Notes: generated from the sequence alone by a model not told the origin. A stretch of DNA of 64,000 nt from Type-B symbiont of Plautia stali (GCA_001485295.1 BBOA01000002.1:124001-188000); one strand, 5' to 3'; shown: positions 9,515 through 21,300, numbered from the stretch's first letter. Numbers and translations are program-made.

Positions 9515-11896
9515 ATGAACAAACGACTACCTACCCTGCTGGCCACCATAATTGGCGCAGCGATATCCAGTCAGTCCGCTCTGGCCGACGATCTTATGTC
9601 TCAGTGTATGCTGGGCGTACCGAGCTTTAATCGTCCGCTAGTTACCGGCCAGCTGAACCAGCTGCCAGTGACGATTTATTCCGACGCGGCCAAGGGGAAC
9701 TATCCAGACGACGTGGTATTCACCGGCAACGTGGATGTTCAGCAGAGCAACATCCGCCTGCAGGCGGATGAGATACAGCTACATCAGCGGCAGCAAGAGG
9801 GGCAAACCACGCCGGTGCGCACCGTTGACGCGTTGGGTAATGTGCACTATGACGACAATCAGGTCATCCTGAAAGGTCCGAAAGCTTGGTCCAACCTTAA
9901 CACCAAAGACACTAACGTCTGGAACGGAAACTACCAGATGGTGGGTCGTCAGGGACACGGCAACGCCGACCTGATGAAACAGCGCGCCGATAACCGCTAC
10001 ACCATTCTGGTAAATGGCAGTTTTACCTCCTGTCTGCCCGGCTACAACAGCTGGAGCATGGTGGGTTCGGAAGTGATCCAAGATCGCGAAGAAGAGATGG
10101 CGGAGATCTGGAACGCCCGCTTTAAGCTGGGCCCAGTGTCGATTTTCTACAGTCCCTATCTGCAGCTGCCGATCGGCGATCGCCGCCGCTCCGGCTTCCT
10201 GATCCCGAACGCGAAATATGGCAGCAGCAAAGGGTTAGAATTTGTTCTTCCCTACTACTGGAACATCGCGCCGCAGGTGGACGCGACCATTACGCCGCAC
10301 TACATGTCAAAGCGCGTCATACAGCTGGAAAACGAATTCCGCTACCTGACGCAGTTCGGCGACGGTCTAATAGGGTTCGACTATCTGCCGTTAGACAATC
10401 AGTACGATAAAGACAAAGCGGTGCGCGACATCGCCGAGGACAAAAGCAACGATCGCTGGCTCTTCTACTGGCGTCACGCTGGCGTCTACGACCAGCACTG
10501 GCGCTTTAACGCCGACTACACCAAGGTTAGCGACCCCTACTACTTTAACGACCTCGACTCGAAATATTATAGCTCCACCGACGGCTATGTGACGCAGAAG
10601 TTCAGCATCGGCTACGCTAACACCAACTGGGACGCCACGCTCTTCAGCAGGGATTTCCAGGTCTTCGGCGATACAAGTAATAAAAACGTTTATGGCGTGC
10701 AGCCACAGCTGGATCTGAATTTCTACCGGAACGATATGGGTCCGTTCGACGGCCGTATCTACGCGCAGGCGGTGAAGTTCACCAACGTCAATAATGATTA
10801 TCCCGAAGCGACCCGCCTGCATATCGAACCGACGCTCGATCTGCCGCTCTCGAACGGCTGGGCCAGCCTCGATACGCAGGCCAAGTTCCTCGCCACGCAC
10901 TATCAGCAGGATTCGCTGGAGTACTACAACGCTAATCTGGCAAACAACGAGAATAGCCAGAGCGGCCAGCTGAAAAGCTCGGTGAACCGCACTATGCCGC
11001 AGTTCAAGGTCGACGGCCGTCTGGTCTTCGATAGTGATATGGACTGGGCGGAGGGCTACACCCAGACGCTGGAGCCGCGCGTTCAGTATCTCTATATTCC
11101 TTACCGCAACCAGAGCGATATCTATCCGTACGACTCGACGCGGCTGCAGACCGACTACACCGGCCTGTTCCGCGATCACACCTATAGCGGCCTAGATCGC
11201 ATCGCTTCCACCAATGAAGTAGTGACCGGCGTCACCACGCATATTTATGATCAGGATCTGGTTGAACGTTTTAATGTTTCCGTGGGTCAAATCTACTCGT
11301 TTACCCCATCACGTACCGGCGTAAACTGGACCAAAGACGACACCGGCAGCACCGGCAGCTTGATTTGGGCCGGTGACACCTACTGGAAAGTGAGTGATCA
11401 ATGGAGCATGCGCGGCGGGCTGCAGTATGACCTCTATCTCAACAACGTCGCCCAAGGCAATACCATACTGGAGTACCGTCGCGATTCCGACCGCGTCCTG
11501 CAGCTGAGCTACCGCTACAGCAGCCCGGAATATGTGGCTAGCGCGCTAAACAACTCCGATCTGGTGAATAACCCGATCTATAAAAACGGTATTTCTCAGG
11601 TAGGTAGCAACGCCAGCTGGCCGATTGCGGACGCCTGGTCGGTCGTGGGCGCGTATTACTATGATACGCGCAACCAGAAACCTGCCTCGCAGCTGGTTGG
11701 TCTGCAGTACAGCTCTTGCTGCTACGCGATCCGCGTCGGTTACGAACGCAAGATCAAAGGTTGGGAAAATAACTACAGTAAGTACAACAATCAAATCTCA
11801 TTCAACATTGAACTGCGTGGTCTGAGTTCCAGTTACGACTTAGGCACCGACCAGATGCTGCGTCAGGGCGTTATCCCTTACCAGCACGCCTTCTGA
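9515..11896 (+). CDS. lptD: LPS-assembly protein LptD
   Basis: The outer-membrane beta-barrel that, plugged by LptE, inserts lipopolysaccharide into the outer leaflet. The ATG at 9515 is preferred over an upstream in-frame ATG at 9479 because it gives a proper signal peptide ([24 protein letters not shown], cleaved before DDL) and about 793 residues, near E. coli 784. The periplasmic beta-jellyroll carries the [14 protein letters not shown] region. The four disulfide cysteines are present: SQC, TSC and the SSCC pair. The C-terminus ends VIPYQHAF with the final aromatic recognised by Bam. It heads an lptD-surA-pdxA-rsmA-apaG-apaH run. Intact, as expected for an essential gene. Confidence 0.96.
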   Translation: MNKRLPTLLATIIGAAISSQSALADDLMSQCMLGVPSFNRPLVTGQLNQLPVTIYSDAAKGNYPDDVVFTGNVDVQQSNIRLQADEIQLHQRQQEGQTTPVRTVDALGNVHYDDNQVILKGPKAWSNLNTKDTNVWNGNYQMVGRQGHGNADLMKQRADNRYTILVNGSFTSCLPGYNSWSMVGSEVIQDREEEMAEIWNARFKLGPVSIFYSPYLQLPIGDRRRSGFLIPNAKYGSSKGLEFVLPYYWNIAPQVDATITPHYMSKRVIQLENEFRYLTQFGDGLIGFDYLPLDNQYDKDKAVRDIAEDKSNDRWLFYWRHAGVYDQHWRFNADYTKVSDPYYFNDLDSKYYSSTDGYVTQKFSIGYANTNWDATLFSRDFQVFGDTSNKNVYGVQPQLDLNFYRNDMGPFDGRIYAQAVKFTNVNNDYPEATRLHIEPTLDLPLSNGWASLDTQAKFLATHYQQDSLEYYNANLANNENSQSGQLKSSVNRTMPQFKVDGRLVFDSDMDWAEGYTQTLEPRVQYLYIPYRNQSDIYPYDSTRLQTDYTGLFRDHTYSGLDRIASTNEVVTGVTTHIYDQDLVERFNVSVGQIYSFTPSRTGVNWTKDDTGSTGSLIWAGDTYWKVSDQWSMRGGLQYDLYLNNVAQGNTILEYRRDSDRVLQLSYRYSSPEYVASALNNSDLVNNPIYKNGISQVGSNASWPIADAWSVVGAYYYDTRNQKPASQLVGLQYSSCCYAIRVGYERKIKGWENNYSKYNNQISFNIELRGLSSSYDLGTDQMLRQGVIPYQHAF

Positions 11897-11951
11897 TACT
11901 GCGATGTTTGACTGGTAATTCCCGCACTGCGAAAACAACAATGGAAAAAGT

Positions 11952-13247
11952 ATGAAGAACTGGAGAATACTGATTCTGGGTGTGGCGATCGCCGCCAACA
12001 TCGCGTTCGCAGCACCACAAGTGGTTGATAAAGTGGCTGCCGTTGTGAACAACGGCGTGGTTCTGGAGAGCGACGTAGACAATATGCTGCGCACTATAAA
12101 AGCGCAGGCGCAGCAGGCTGGCCAGCAGCTGCCAGATGACAAGACCCTGCGTCACCAGATCCTTGAACGTCAGATCATAGACAACATCATTCTACAGATG
12201 AGTGAAAGAGCGGGTCTGCAGATCAACGAGCAGCAACTCGACCAGGCGATCGGCAACATCGCCGCGCAAAACCGTATAAGCCTCGGTCAGCTGCGTAGCC
12301 GTCTCGCCTACGACGGGATCAACTACAGTGACTATCGCGCGCAGATCTGCAAAGAAATGCTGATCGCCGAAGTGCGCAATAAAGAAGTGCGCCGTCGTCT
12401 CACGATCCTGCCGCAGGAAGTGGATACGCTCGCCACCCAAATCAGCGCGCAAAACAGCCAAGACACCGAACTCAACGTCAGCCAGATTCTGCTGCCACTG
12501 CCGGAAAACCCGTCGCAGCAGCAGGTAGACGATCAGGAAGCGCTGGCTAAGCAGCTGGTCGGCGAACTGAAAGATGGCGCGGATTTCGGCAAGCTAGCCG
12601 TGACCTACTCCGCCGATCCGCAGGCGCTGAAAGGTGGCAATATGGGCTGGGGCAAAATCGAAGAGCTGCCGACCCTGTTCGCGCAAGCGCTCTCCACCGC
12701 GATGAAAGGCGATATCGTCGGCCCGATCCGTTCCGGCGTCGGTTTCCATATTCTGAAGGTCAATGACCTGAACGGCGAGAGCAAAAATATCTCCGTTACC
12801 GAAGTGCACGTGCGTCATATCCTGCTGAAGAAGTCGCCGATCCTGACCGACAACCAAGCGCACGCGAAACTGGAACAGATCGACGCCGATATTCGCAACG
12901 GGAAAACCAGCTTCGCTGCCGCGGCGAAACAGTTCTCTGACGATCAACGTTCCGCCAACCAGGGTGGAGATCTGGGCTGGTGCTCGCCGGAAGACTTCCA
13001 TCCGGCGCTCCGCGACGCGCTGCTTAAGCTGCAGAAAGGCCAGATAAGCCAGCCGGTACACTCTCCGTTCGGCTGGCACCAGATTCAGCTGCTCGACACC
13101 CGCCAAGTCGATAAGACTGACGCGGTGCAAAAAGAACGTACCTATCACCTGCTGTTCAACCGCAAGTTCGCGGAAGAAGCGCAAACCTGGATGCAGGAAC
13201 AGCGCGCCAGCGCCTACGTGAAGATTCTGGACGGCAATGCGCAGTAA
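11952..13247 (+). CDS. surA: Periplasmic chaperone / peptidyl-prolyl isomerase SurA
   Basis: A 431-residue protein (E. coli 428) with a signal peptide ([20 protein letters not shown], cut before APQ), an N-terminal chaperone domain, two parvulin domains (the first around ILLPLPENP to GFHILKVND, the second around VRHILLKKS to [11 protein letters not shown]) and the conserved C-terminal helix [17 protein letters not shown]. It escorts unfolded outer-membrane proteins, including LptD encoded just upstream, to the BAM complex. The gap to lptD is 55 bases and the 3' end overlaps pdxA by 11 bases, consistent with one transcript. Intact. Confidence 0.96.
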   Translation: MKNWRILILGVAIAANIAFAAPQVVDKVAAVVNNGVVLESDVDNMLRTIKAQAQQAGQQLPDDKTLRHQILERQIIDNIILQMSERAGLQINEQQLDQAIGNIAAQNRISLGQLRSRLAYDGINYSDYRAQICKEMLIAEVRNKEVRRRLTILPQEVDTLATQISAQNSQDTELNVSQILLPLPENPSQQQVDDQEALAKQLVGELKDGADFGKLAVTYSADPQALKGGNMGWGKIEELPTLFAQALSTAMKGDIVGPIRSGVGFHILKVNDLNGESKNISVTEVHVRHILLKKSPILTDNQAHAKLEQIDADIRNGKTSFAAAAKQFSDDQRSANQGGDLGWCSPEDFHPALRDALLKLQKGQISQPVHSPFGWHQIQLLDTRQVDKTDAVQKERTYHLLFNRKFAEEAQTWMQEQRASAYVKILDGNAQ

Positions 13248-14229
13248 TTCTCGCGTCGTTATCACGCCCGGCGAACCCGCCGGGATAGGCCCCGATCTCG
13301 CAATTCAACTGGCCCAGCAGAGCTGGCCGGTTGAACTAGTGGTGTGCGCGTCGCCGCAGCTGCTGCGCAAACGCGCCGGCCTGCTCGGCCTGCCGCTAAC
13401 GCTGCGCGACTATCAGCCCGGCGTGGCGGCGCAGCCGCAGGAGGCGGCCACGCTGACGGTGTTGCCGGTCGAGACCGTTCAGCCGGTCACGCCGGGTCTC
13501 CTTCAGCCGGCCAACAGTCCCTACGTGCTGGCGACGCTGGCGCGCGCCTACGACGGCTGTCTGAACGGCGAATTCGCCGCCCTGATCACCGGGCCGGTAC
13601 ATAAAGGCGTGATTAACGACGCTGGCATCCCCTTTACCGGACACACCGAGTTTTTCGCCGAGCGCGCCGGCGGTCATCGCGTGGTGATGATGCTGGCGAC
13701 CGAAGAATTGCGCGTCGCGCTGGCGACCACTCATCTGCCGCTAAAAGATGTTTCCGCGGCGATTACCTACGCCAGCCTGCGCGAGGTGATCTCTGTTCTG
13801 CACCGCGATCTACAGAAAAAGTTCGCTATCCCGCAGCCGCATATCTTTGTCTGCGGGCTGAATCCCCATGCCGGCGAAAGCGGTCATATGGGACGCGAAG
13901 AGATTGATACGATTATTCCGGCGCTCGACTCTCTGCGCGCAGAGGGTATGCAGCTTACCGGACCGCTTCCCGCCGACACCATGTTCCAGCCGAAATATCT
14001 GCAGCACGCCGATGCGGTGCTGGCGATGTATCACGATCAGGGATTGCCGGTGCTAAAATTCCAAGGGTTTAGCCGCGCGGTGAACATTACCCTCGGCCTG
14101 CCCTTTACCCGTACCTCCGTTGACCACGGCACCGCGCTGGAGCTGGCCGGTCTGGGTCAGGCAGAGCCAGGCAGCTTTATTACGGCGCTTAACCTCGCCA
14201 TCACTATGATCAACAGCAGTAATGAATAA
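13237..14229 (+). CDS. pdxA: 4-hydroxythreonine-4-phosphate dehydrogenase PdxA
   Basis: A 330-residue enzyme (E. coli 329) that oxidises 4-phosphohydroxy-L-threonine in the DXP-dependent pyridoxal-phosphate pathway. Visible family signatures are [13 protein letters not shown] at the N-terminus, [23 protein letters not shown], the metal-binding [12 protein letters not shown] and [11 protein letters not shown]. The start overlaps surA by 11 bases and the end overlaps rsmA by 8, so translation is probably coupled along the operon. No disruption seen. PdxJ, its usual partner, is outside the window. Confidence 0.96.
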   Translation: MRSNSRVVITPGEPAGIGPDLAIQLAQQSWPVELVVCASPQLLRKRAGLLGLPLTLRDYQPGVAAQPQEAATLTVLPVETVQPVTPGLLQPANSPYVLATLARAYDGCLNGEFAALITGPVHKGVINDAGIPFTGHTEFFAERAGGHRVVMMLATEELRVALATTHLPLKDVSAAITYASLREVISVLHRDLQKKFAIPQPHIFVCGLNPHAGESGHMGREEIDTIIPALDSLRAEGMQLTGPLPADTMFQPKYLQHADAVLAMYHDQGLPVLKFQGFSRAVNITLGLPFTRTSVDHGTALELAGLGQAEPGSFITALNLAITMINSSNE

Positions 14230-15043
14230 TCGCGTCCATCAGGGTCACTACGCCCGTAAACGTTTTGGGCAGAACTTCCTGAACGATCAGTACATTATCG
14301 ACAGCATTGTCTCCGCCATTCATTCGCAGCGCAGCGAAGCGCTGGTGGAGATCGGCCCGGGCCTCGGCGCGCTGACCGAACCGGTCGGCGAACACCTCGA
14401 CGCCTTAACGGTGGTTGAACTGGACCGTGATCTGGTTGCGCGTCTGCAGACCCATCCGTTCCTCGGCCCCAAGCTGACGGTCTATCAGCAGGATGTGATG
14501 ACCTTCGATTTCGCCACGCTGGCCAAAGAAAAAGGTCAGCCGCTGCGCGTATTTGGCAACCTGCCCTACAATATTTCGACCCCGCTGATGTTTCACCTTT
14601 TCAGCTATACTGGTTCGATTAAAGATATGCACTTCATGCTGCAGAAAGAGGTGGTCAACCGCCTCGTCGCCGGTCTAGGCAGTAAAGCCTACGGCCGCCT
14701 AAGCGTGATGGCTCAATACTACTGCCAGGTGATCCCGGTGCTGGAAGTGCCGCCGCACTCTTTTACGCCGCCGCCGAAAGTAGATTCGGCCGTGGTGCGT
14801 CTAGTGCCGTATGCCGAACCGCCCTATCCGGTCAGTGACATTCGCGTACTTAGCCGTATCACCACCGAAGCCTTCGGCAAGCGCCGCAAAACGCTGCGCA
14901 ACAGCCTCGGCTATCTGTTCGACGCCGGCGCACTGGATGAGCTGGGCATCGATGCAGGACTCCGCGCGGAAAACGTGTCAGTAGCGCAATACTGTCAGTT
15001 AGCCAACTGGCTGTCGACGCATAACGTTGAACCGCTGGAGTAA
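14222..15043 (+). CDS. rsmA: 16S rRNA dimethyladenosine transferase RsmA (KsgA)
   Basis: A 273-residue SAM-dependent methyltransferase, the same length as E. coli KsgA, which dimethylates A1518 and A1519 of 16S rRNA late in 30S assembly. The SAM motif [12 protein letters not shown] is near residue 41 and the adenine-binding motif NLPYNIS near residue 113. The C-terminal small domain includes [13 protein letters not shown]. The ATG at 14222 overlaps pdxA by 8 bases; apaG follows after 3 bases. Intact. Confidence 0.96.
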   Translation: MNNRVHQGHYARKRFGQNFLNDQYIIDSIVSAIHSQRSEALVEIGPGLGALTEPVGEHLDALTVVELDRDLVARLQTHPFLGPKLTVYQQDVMTFDFATLAKEKGQPLRVFGNLPYNISTPLMFHLFSYTGSIKDMHFMLQKEVVNRLVAGLGSKAYGRLSVMAQYYCQVIPVLEVPPHSFTPPPKVDSAVVRLVPYAEPPYPVSDIRVLSRITTEAFGKRRKTLRNSLGYLFDAGALDELGIDAGLRAENVSVAQYCQLANWLSTHNVEPLE

Positions 15044-15046
15044 TGC

Positions 15047-15424
15047 ATGAGTGAATTGGCCCCGATGTCTGTTAAGGTACAAAGCCTCTATATCGCCTCT
15101 CAATCTTCCCCGGAAGAAGAGCGCTACGTCTTTGCCTATACCATTACCATCCGCAATCTAAGCCACAACGCTGTGCAACTGCTGGGCCGATACTGGCTAA
15201 TCACCAACGGCAACGGACAAGAAACGGAAGTACAGGGCGAAGGCGTCGTCGGCGAGCAGCCGGTTATCGCACTTAGTAGCGAATTTCAGTACACCAGCGG
15301 CGCGATTATTGAGACGCCGATGGGCACCATGCAGGGACACTATGTGATGCAGGATGAAGAGGGCGAAACCTTTAACATCGACATCCCGGTATTCCGACTC
15401 GCCGTAGAAACCTATATAAACTGA
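15047..15424 (+). CDS. apaG: ApaG-domain protein
   Basis: A 125-residue fibronectin-III-like protein, the same length as E. coli ApaG. Characteristic features are the Gly-rich [18 protein letters not shown] loop, [18 protein letters not shown] and the acidic C-terminal DIPVFRLA. Its biochemical role is unsettled; in other bacteria it has been linked to nucleotide/pyrophosphate binding, and the neighbour apaH degrades dinucleoside polyphosphates. It sits 3 bases after rsmA and 58 bases before apaH, in the conserved order. Intact. Confidence 0.95.
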   Translation: MSELAPMSVKVQSLYIASQSSPEEERYVFAYTITIRNLSHNAVQLLGRYWLITNGNGQETEVQGEGVVGEQPVIALSSEFQYTSGAIIETPMGTMQGHYVMQDEEGETFNIDIPVFRLAVETYIN

Positions 15425-15482
15425 TCTTTTTACACGTCGCTCGGCTCTGCCGGGCGCGGCTTTTTATTACGGATAATTCTGT

Positions 15483-16337
15483 ATGAGCACATATCTGATT
15501 GGCGACATCCATGGCTGTTATGACGAGCTGCGCGTGCTGCTGGAGCAGGTCGATTTTTCGCCTGAACGGGATACGCTGTGGCTGACCGGCGATCTGGTAG
15601 CACGCGGCTCAAGTTCGTTGGAAGTATTGCGCTACGTAAAATCGCTGGGACAGAGCATGCGTATGGTGCTGGGCAATCACGATCTGCATCTGCTGGCGAT
15701 GTTTGCCGGCATTAGCCGCAATAAGCCGAAATATCGCCTGACGCCGCTGCTAGAAGCGGAAGATGCCGACGAACTGATCAACTGGCTGCGCCGTCAGCCG
15801 CTACTACAGGTTGACGAAGAGAAAAAGCTGGTGATGGCGCATGCGGGCATCACACCGCAATGGGATCTGGAGACGGCAAAAGCCTGCGCGCACGAGCTGG
15901 GAGCCGTGCTCTCAAGCGACAGCTACCCGCTGTTTCTCGACACGATGTATGGCGACATGCCGAATAACTGGACGCCGGAGCTGAGCGGGCTGGCGCGCCT
16001 GCGCTTCTCCGCCAACGCCCTGACGCGCATGCGGCTCTGCTTTCCCAACGGGCAGCTCGATATGATCTGCAAAGAGGCGCGGGACTCTGCGCCGCCGCCG
16101 CTGAAGCCCTGGTTCGCCATTCCCGGCAAGCTGCCGGAAGGCTACACGCAAATCTTCGGCCACTGGGCGTCGCTGGAAGGCAAAGGCACCCCGCCCGGCG
16201 TGATCGGACTAGACACTGGCTGCTGCTGGGGCGGCGTGCTGACGCTGCTGCACTGGGAGAGTCAGCGCTACTATACACAAGCATCCAACCTTCAGCCGTC
16301 GGCCGTAGAGACGCTTCCGCCGCAGCAATCCGCCTGA
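15483..16337 (+). CDS. apaH: Bis(5'-nucleosyl)-tetraphosphatase, symmetrical (ApaH)
   Basis: A 284-residue metallophosphatase (E. coli 280) that splits Ap4A into two ADP and can decap Np4-capped RNA. Metal-binding motifs are GDIHG near residue 7, GDLVARG near residue 37 and GNHDLH near residue 64; the Pro that often follows GDLVARG is Ser here. Downstream conserved blocks include MAHAGI and FGHWASLEG. It is the last gene of the lptD-apaH run and is followed by a strong hairpin shared with convergent folA. Intact. Confidence 0.95.
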   Translation: MSTYLIGDIHGCYDELRVLLEQVDFSPERDTLWLTGDLVARGSSSLEVLRYVKSLGQSMRMVLGNHDLHLLAMFAGISRNKPKYRLTPLLEAEDADELINWLRRQPLLQVDEEKKLVMAHAGITPQWDLETAKACAHELGAVLSSDSYPLFLDTMYGDMPNNWTPELSGLARLRFSANALTRMRLCFPNGQLDMICKEARDSAPPPLKPWFAIPGKLPEGYTQIFGHWASLEGKGTPPGVIGLDTGCCWGGVLTLLHWESQRYYTQASNLQPSAVETLPPQQSA

Positions 16338-16348
16338 GCGCCGCATAA

Positions 16349-16378
16349 AAAAGGCCTTATCCATGGATAAGGCCTTTT
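16349..16378. terminator. Bidirectional terminator between apaH and folA
   Basis: A perfect 14-base inverted repeat (AAAAGGCCTTATCC and its complement) with a 2-base spacer, A-rich on one side and T-rich on the other, lies between the convergent apaH and folA stops. It can terminate transcription from both directions. Confidence 0.85.
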
Positions 16379-16391
16379 CCTTTCTCGCGGG

Positions 16392-16871
16392 TTAGCGCCG
16401 ATCGAGAATTTCAAAGCAGTAGCTGTGGGAATTTTGCTCGTCGGCGTCGTGGAACTCGCTGAAGGTCGACTGCCACTCGTCCGGCTCATAGTCCGGGAAC
16501 TGGGTATCTCCTTCGACTTCGGCGTCGATATGGGTGAGATAGAGACGATCAGCGCGTTTGAGCATCTGCTCATAAATACGCCCGCCGCCAATCACCATAA
16601 TCTCTGGCACGTCGCCAGCGGCGGCAATCGCCTCATCCAACGAGGTGACCCAAGTGACCCCTTCGGCCTTGCCCGACTGACTGCTGACAACGATATTCAG
16701 CCGTCCAAGCAGCGGGCGACCAATTGATTCAAAGGTCAGACGACCCATAATCACCGGCTTATTCAGGGTGTTAAGTTTGAACCACACCAAATCTGCAGGT
16801 AGTTTCCACGGCATGACACCTTCCATACCAATGACGCGATCCGCTGCTAATGCCGCGATCAGACTAATCAT
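16392..16871 (-). CDS. folA: Dihydrofolate reductase
   Basis: A 159-residue protein, the same length as E. coli FolA, reducing dihydrofolate to tetrahydrofolate with NADPH. The N-terminus [17 protein letters not shown] carries the Met20-loop region and [10 protein letters not shown] holds the substrate-binding acidic residue at position 27. NADPH-site blocks are [14 protein letters not shown] and [10 protein letters not shown]. The usual His45 of E. coli is Leu here (GRLTF), which may simply be the lineage norm. Convergent with apaH. Intact. Confidence 0.95.
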   Translation of the reverse strand: MISLIAALAADRVIGMEGVMPWKLPADLVWFKLNTLNKPVIMGRLTFESIGRPLLGRLNIVVSSQSGKAEGVTWVTSLDEAIAAAGDVPEIMVIGGGRIYEQMLKRADRLYLTHIDAEVEGDTQFPDYEPDEWQSTFSEFHDADEQNSHSYCFEILDRR

Positions 16872-17110
16872 GTTAAGAGACTCACAGATAAAAAACTGGC
16901 GCTATCATACGTAAAGGTGAAACTTTCGTCGATAGCGGGAAGAGTGTAATTACATAAAGCGTTTTTGCCACCGCTTTTTGCTTGTTGCGCAGAGTTTTAA
17001 ACCGCTTTTTCCCGACGCGACGCCGTAAGCCGCCAGATAAAATCTGTTAGCCGATACAAGTAAGGGAACAGGTGCTCTCTGGCGGCGAACCGCGGCGACG
17101 GTGGCCAAAA

Positions 17111-17134
17111 AAACGGCTCCCGCAGGAGCCGTTT
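17111..17134 (-). terminator. Terminator of the outer-membrane-protein remnant
   Basis: Inverted repeat AACGGCTCC / GGAGCCGTT around a CGCA loop, followed on the minus strand by a run of seven T. It lies just downstream of the stop codon of the minus-strand outer-membrane-protein remnant. Confidence 0.75.
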
Positions 17135-17147
17135 TACCTCAGACGAT

Positions 17148-17456
17148 TAGAAATTATAGCGCAGGCGCACTAGGTTCATATCGCAAAAGTTGTCGGTGCT
17201 GGAGGTAAAGACGTGTTCGTAATCGACGCGGAAGACGTAGTCGATGAACAGCGTCACGCCCAGACCGTTATCGATACGCTGGTAGTTGCGACCGTTAACG
17301 TACTCCAGTCGGGTCGCCTATCACTTAGGGCTGAACCGCTTTCAAACCGTACTGCTTAACTAGGATTTTATAGCCGGCGAAGTATTCCAAGCCCCACGCA
17401 TCGTCGGCGAAGTAGTCGTTGACGTTGCTGCGTTTGGTCAGCAGGAAGTAAAGCAG
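17148..17456 (-). pseudogene. Outer-membrane beta-barrel protein, truncated 3' remnant
   Basis: The minus strand encodes alternating polar/hydrophobic stretches typical of porin strands: NDYFADDAWGLEYFAGYKI, then after a frame break RLEYVNGRNYQRIDNGLG, and a C-terminus NLVRLRYNF followed by TAA. A terminal Phe after a Tyr-containing strand is the usual BAM recognition signature. A frameshift or stop interrupts the reading around 17320-17340, and the coding ends abruptly near 17456, where Mu-like phage sequence begins. I cannot name the porin family with confidence. Interpretation: the 3' end of an outer-membrane protein gene cut by insertion or rearrangement. Confidence 0.6.
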
Positions 17457-17633
17457 ACTGACCGTCCGCAACTCCAGAAAATGCAGGCCCTGTGGCAGGC
17501 AACGGCCCAGGAGGGCATTGTTCGTGATGCGTCAGCAAAAGCTCTTACCCACTTTGTTAAACGGGAAACCGGCTGTGATTCACCTTACTGGTTAGATAGC
17601 CAACAACGCGTGGCGAGGGCAGCATCATGCTAG
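17457..17633 (+). pseudogene. Mu-like prophage GemA (gp16) family, C-terminal fragment
   Basis: An open frame without its own start reads LQKMQALWQATAQEGIVRD then AKALTHFVKRETG and CDSPYWLDSQQRVA, ending in TAG at 17631. This resembles the C-terminal part of the Mu gp16/GemA regulatory protein family (DUF1018). It overlaps the next gene (mor-like) by 7 bases, as in Mu-like early operons. The N-terminal half is missing at the junction with the outer-membrane-protein remnant. Confidence 0.65.
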
Positions 17634-18001
17634 CGAATACCTTTCGCAGTAAAGGGCCGGAGTTACTGGTTAAGCTGGCCGAACACACCGCACAGACCGT
17701 CAGGCAGATTATCGACGTTGACCCTGCTGTTACCAGCCAGATAGGGGATGCCGTCACCGGTCAGATGATAGCGGTCTGGGGTGGGCAAAATGTCTATTTC
17801 CCGATGGGGCTGATATGGAAAGTCAGCCAGCGTGACCAGGAGATATTTGCCGACTTCAACGGTCATAACCACCACGCGCTGGCGCGTAAATACAAAGTCT
17901 CGCTACAGTGGATTTATTCGGTAGTTAAACGGGTTAAAAAAGAAGAGCTGGCACGCATCCAGGGCAATCTGTTTGAAGATGAAGATAAGCCGTTTCGATG
18001 A
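17627..18001 (+). CDS. Mor-family (Mu middle operon) transcriptional activator, prophage remnant
   Basis: A 124-residue protein close in length to Mu Mor (129). The central dimerisation block GQMIAVWGGQNVYFPMGLIWK and the C-terminal helix-turn-helix ALARKYKVSLQWIYSVVKRV match the Mor/C family, which activates Mu middle and late promoters. It is complete, but its phage context is gone: only a gemA tail precedes it and no phage genes follow. It is probably a relic with no target promoter, although a full-length activator could still bind DNA. Confidence 0.75.
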   Translation: MLANTFRSKGPELLVKLAEHTAQTVRQIIDVDPAVTSQIGDAVTGQMIAVWGGQNVYFPMGLIWKVSQRDQEIFADFNGHNHHALARKYKVSLQWIYSVVKRVKKEELARIQGNLFEDEDKPFR

Positions 18002-18285
18002 CTGTTTCTTGTTTCACATAGTGAAACTTAATTACTGTTACCTGTCCCATATAGATCCAGCTTGTCCCAGGTAGATCCACATTTATCGCACGTTTCCCTT
18101 TTAAATATCTCACGTCCTATCAGCAGTGAAATATTACATCGTGCCGATACGCTTTCGCTTTATAAATTTAAGCGATTTTTAGCGGAAATAAACGTTACCG
18201 CATTCCGTATCAAGCCCAAAGACAAATCAGCAAAACTTTAATCGTTTTTAGTTATTTATTATTGAGGATCGGTTCAAAAAATAAA
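18002..18285. other. AT-rich non-coding stretch after the prophage remnant
   Basis: No open frame resembles a known protein. Direct near-repeats occur around 18040-18080 (TCCCATATAGATCCA and TCCCAGGTAGATCCA), perhaps left over from mobile DNA, but I cannot identify an element end. Confidence 0.4.
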
Positions 18286-18307
18286 AAACGGCCCCGCAGG
18301 GCCGTTT
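18286..18307 (-). terminator. Terminator of carAB
   Basis: Stem AAACGGCCC / GGGCCGTTT with a CGCA loop, 15 bases downstream of the carB stop on the minus strand. The minus-strand sequence after the stem is T-rich. Typical intrinsic terminator for the carAB operon. Confidence 0.8.
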
Positions 18308-18322
18308 AATTAAGCACCGAAA

Positions 18323-21300
18323 TTAACTGTTAATCAGCGCATGCATTTCCTGTACGGAAATAACCTGCTCCATCGGATCGGCATTCAGCGACATGGTGGT
18401 GGCGAAACCGCCGTTCAGCGTAGTGTCGTAGTGCACTTTATACTGTAGTGCGCTGCGACGGATGACGCGTGAATCTTCGATCGCCTGACGACCGGCGTTG
18501 GTATTGACGATATAAGTATATTCGCCGTTCTTCAGGCGATCCTGAATATGCGGACGCCCTTCGTGCACCTTATTCACCAGACGCGGATTAATACCTGCTT
18601 CGCTCAGCACCACGGCGGTGCCGTGGGTGGCGTCCAGCTCAAAGCCGAACTTCAGCAGCTTGGCCGCCAGATCGATAATGCGCTTTTTGTCCCCTTCGCG
18701 TACCGACAGCAGCGCGCGCCCGCTCTTCTTCATGTTGCTCTGCACGCCCAGCATTGCTTTGGAGAAAGCTTCGGCGAAGGTTCGCCCGACGCCCATCACT
18801 TCGCCGGTGGAGCGCATTTCAGGGCCAAGAATTGGATCCACGCCCTGGAACTTATTAAACGGCAGCACCACCTCTTTCACCGAGTAGTAAGGCGGGATCA
18901 CCTCTTTGGTGACGCCCTGCTCCGCCAAGGTTTTGCCCGTCATCACGCGCGCGGCGACTTTCGCCAGTGGTACGCCAGTAGCTTTGGAGACGAATGGCAC
19001 TGTACGCGCGGCGCGCGGGTTAACCTCAATCAGGTAAACCTCGTTATCCTTCACCGCGAACTGCACGTTCATTAGGCCGCGCACGTTGAGTTCGAACCCC
19101 AGACGCTCTACCTGTTGGCGCATCACGTTCTGGATCTCCTGGCTCAGCGTGTAGGCCGGCAGTGAACAGGCAGAGTCACCTGAGTGCACGCCAGCCTGCT
19201 CGATATGCTCCATGATACCGCCAATCAGCACACGCTCACCGTCGCAGATGGCGTCGACGTCGACTTCCACCGCGTCGTCCAAGAAGCGGTCTAGCAGCAC
19301 CGGCGCGTCGTTGGAGACGGAGACGGCGGTCTGGAAGTAGCGCTTGAGGTCGATCTCGTCATAGACGATCTCCATGGCGCGGCCGCCCAGCACGTAAGAG
19401 GGACGCACCACCAGCGGGTAGTCGAGGCTGGCCGCTTTCTCGACCGCCTGCTCCAGCGTGGTGACGGTGGCGTTGGCCGGCTGCTTCAGGTTCAGGCGAT
19501 CGACCGCCAGCTGGAAGCGCTTGCGGTCTTCGGCGAGGTCAATGGCGTCCGGGCTGGTGCCGATAACCGGCACGCCTGCCGCTTCCAGCTCGCGCGCCAG
19601 CTTCAGCGGTGTCTGGCCACCGTACTGCACGATCACCCCTTTCGGCTGCTCGATGCGCACGATCTCCAGCACGTTTTCCAGCGTCACTGGCTCGAAGTAG
19701 AGACGGTCGGAGGTGTCGTAGTCGGTGGAAACGGTTTCCGGGTTACAGTTTAACATAATGGTTTCGAAACCGTCTTCGCGCAGCGCCAGCGCGGCGTGCA
19801 CGCAGCAGTAGTCGAATTCAATGCCTTGGCCGATACGGTTCGGTCCGCCGCCCAGCACCATAATCTTAGCGCGATCCTGTTTTGGGTTCGCTTCGCACTC
19901 CTCTTCATAGGTGGAGTACATGTAGGCGGTATCGGTGGCGAACTCGGCGGCGCAGGTATCGACACGCTTGTAGACCGGATGCAGGTTGTACTGCTGGCGT
20001 AGCTTGCGGATCTCACCTTCTGAAACGCCCGCCAGTGCCGCCAGACGCGCATCGGCGAAGCCTTTGCGTTTCAGCGCGCGCAGGAACGGCTGGCTCAGGC
20101 TATTAACGCCTTCACGCGCTACCTGCTCTTCCAGACGCACCAGCTCTTCAATCTGCACCAAGAACCAGCGGTCGATATTGGTCAGATTAAAGACGCCGTC
20201 GACCGACATGCCCATGCGGAACGCGTCGGCGATATACCAGATACGCTCGGCGCCAGCATCTTTCAGCTCGCGGCGGACGCAGGTCAGTGCGTCGACGTCG
20301 TCAAGATACACTTTCGGGTCAAAGCCGTGGGCGCCTACTTCCAGTCCGCGCAGCGCTTTCTGAATCGACTCCTGGAAGGTGCGACCAATCGCCATCACTT
20401 CGCCCACCGATTTCATCTGCGTAGTGAGACGGTCGTTGGCGCCAGTGAATTTCTCGAAGTTAAAGCGCGGGATTTTAGTGACGACGTAGTCGATTGAGGG
20501 TTCGAACGACGTCGGGGTCAGGCCGCCGGTAATGTCGTTCATCAACTCGTCAAGGGTGAAACCGACCGCCAGCTTGGCCGCCACTTTGGCGATTGGGAAG
20601 CCGGTCGCTTTGGAGGCGAGTGCCGAAGATCGCGACACACGCGGGTTCATCTCGATAACGATCAGACGACCGTCCTTCGGGTTAACCGAGAACTGCACGT
20701 TGGAGCCGCCGGTCTCTACGCCGATTTCACGCAGCACCGCCAACGAGGCGTTACGCATGATCTGATACTCTTTATCGGTCAACGTCTGCGCTGGGGCGAC
20801 GGTGATGGAGTCGCCGGTGTGAATGCCCATGGCGTCGAAGTTTTCGATAGAGCAGACAATAATGCAGTTGTCGTTCTTATCACGCACCACTTCCATCTCA
20901 TACTCTTTCCAGCCAATCAGCGACTCATCGATCAGCAGCTCGTTAGTGGGCGAGAGATCCAGACCGCGCTCGCAAATCTCTTCGAATTCTTCGCGGTTAT
21001 AGGCGATGCCGCTGCCGGTGCCGCCCATCGTGAATGAGGGGCGGATGATGCAGGGAAAGCCGACGTCTTCAGCCACGGCCAGCGCTTCTTCCATGGTATG
21101 GGCGATGCCTGAACGTGCTGTGTCTAGTCCAATACTTTTCATCGCCACGTCGAAACGCCGACGATCTTCTGCTTTATCTATGACATCAGCAGTAGCGCCA
21201 ATCATGGTGACGCGAAACTCTTCCAGCACGCCCTGACGCTCCAGCTCCAGCGCGCAGTTCAGCGCCGTCTGGCCGCCCATGGTCGGCAGCACCGCGTCCG

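Noticed and set aside
10391-11179. Long antisense open frame (262 codons) opposite lptD
   Set aside because: A shadow of the lptD reading frame in GC-rich DNA; the protein has no coherent domain and lptD is clearly the real gene.
17627-18001. Functional prophage or toxin-antitoxin locus
   Set aside because: Only a gemA tail and mor remain; no integrase, transposase, lysis or structural genes and no toxin-like partner were found nearby.
18040-18085. Insertion-sequence ends suggested by the near-repeat TCCCATATAGATCCA / TCCCAGGTAGATCCA
   Set aside because: The copies are direct and close together, and no transposase fragment or target duplication could be recognised.
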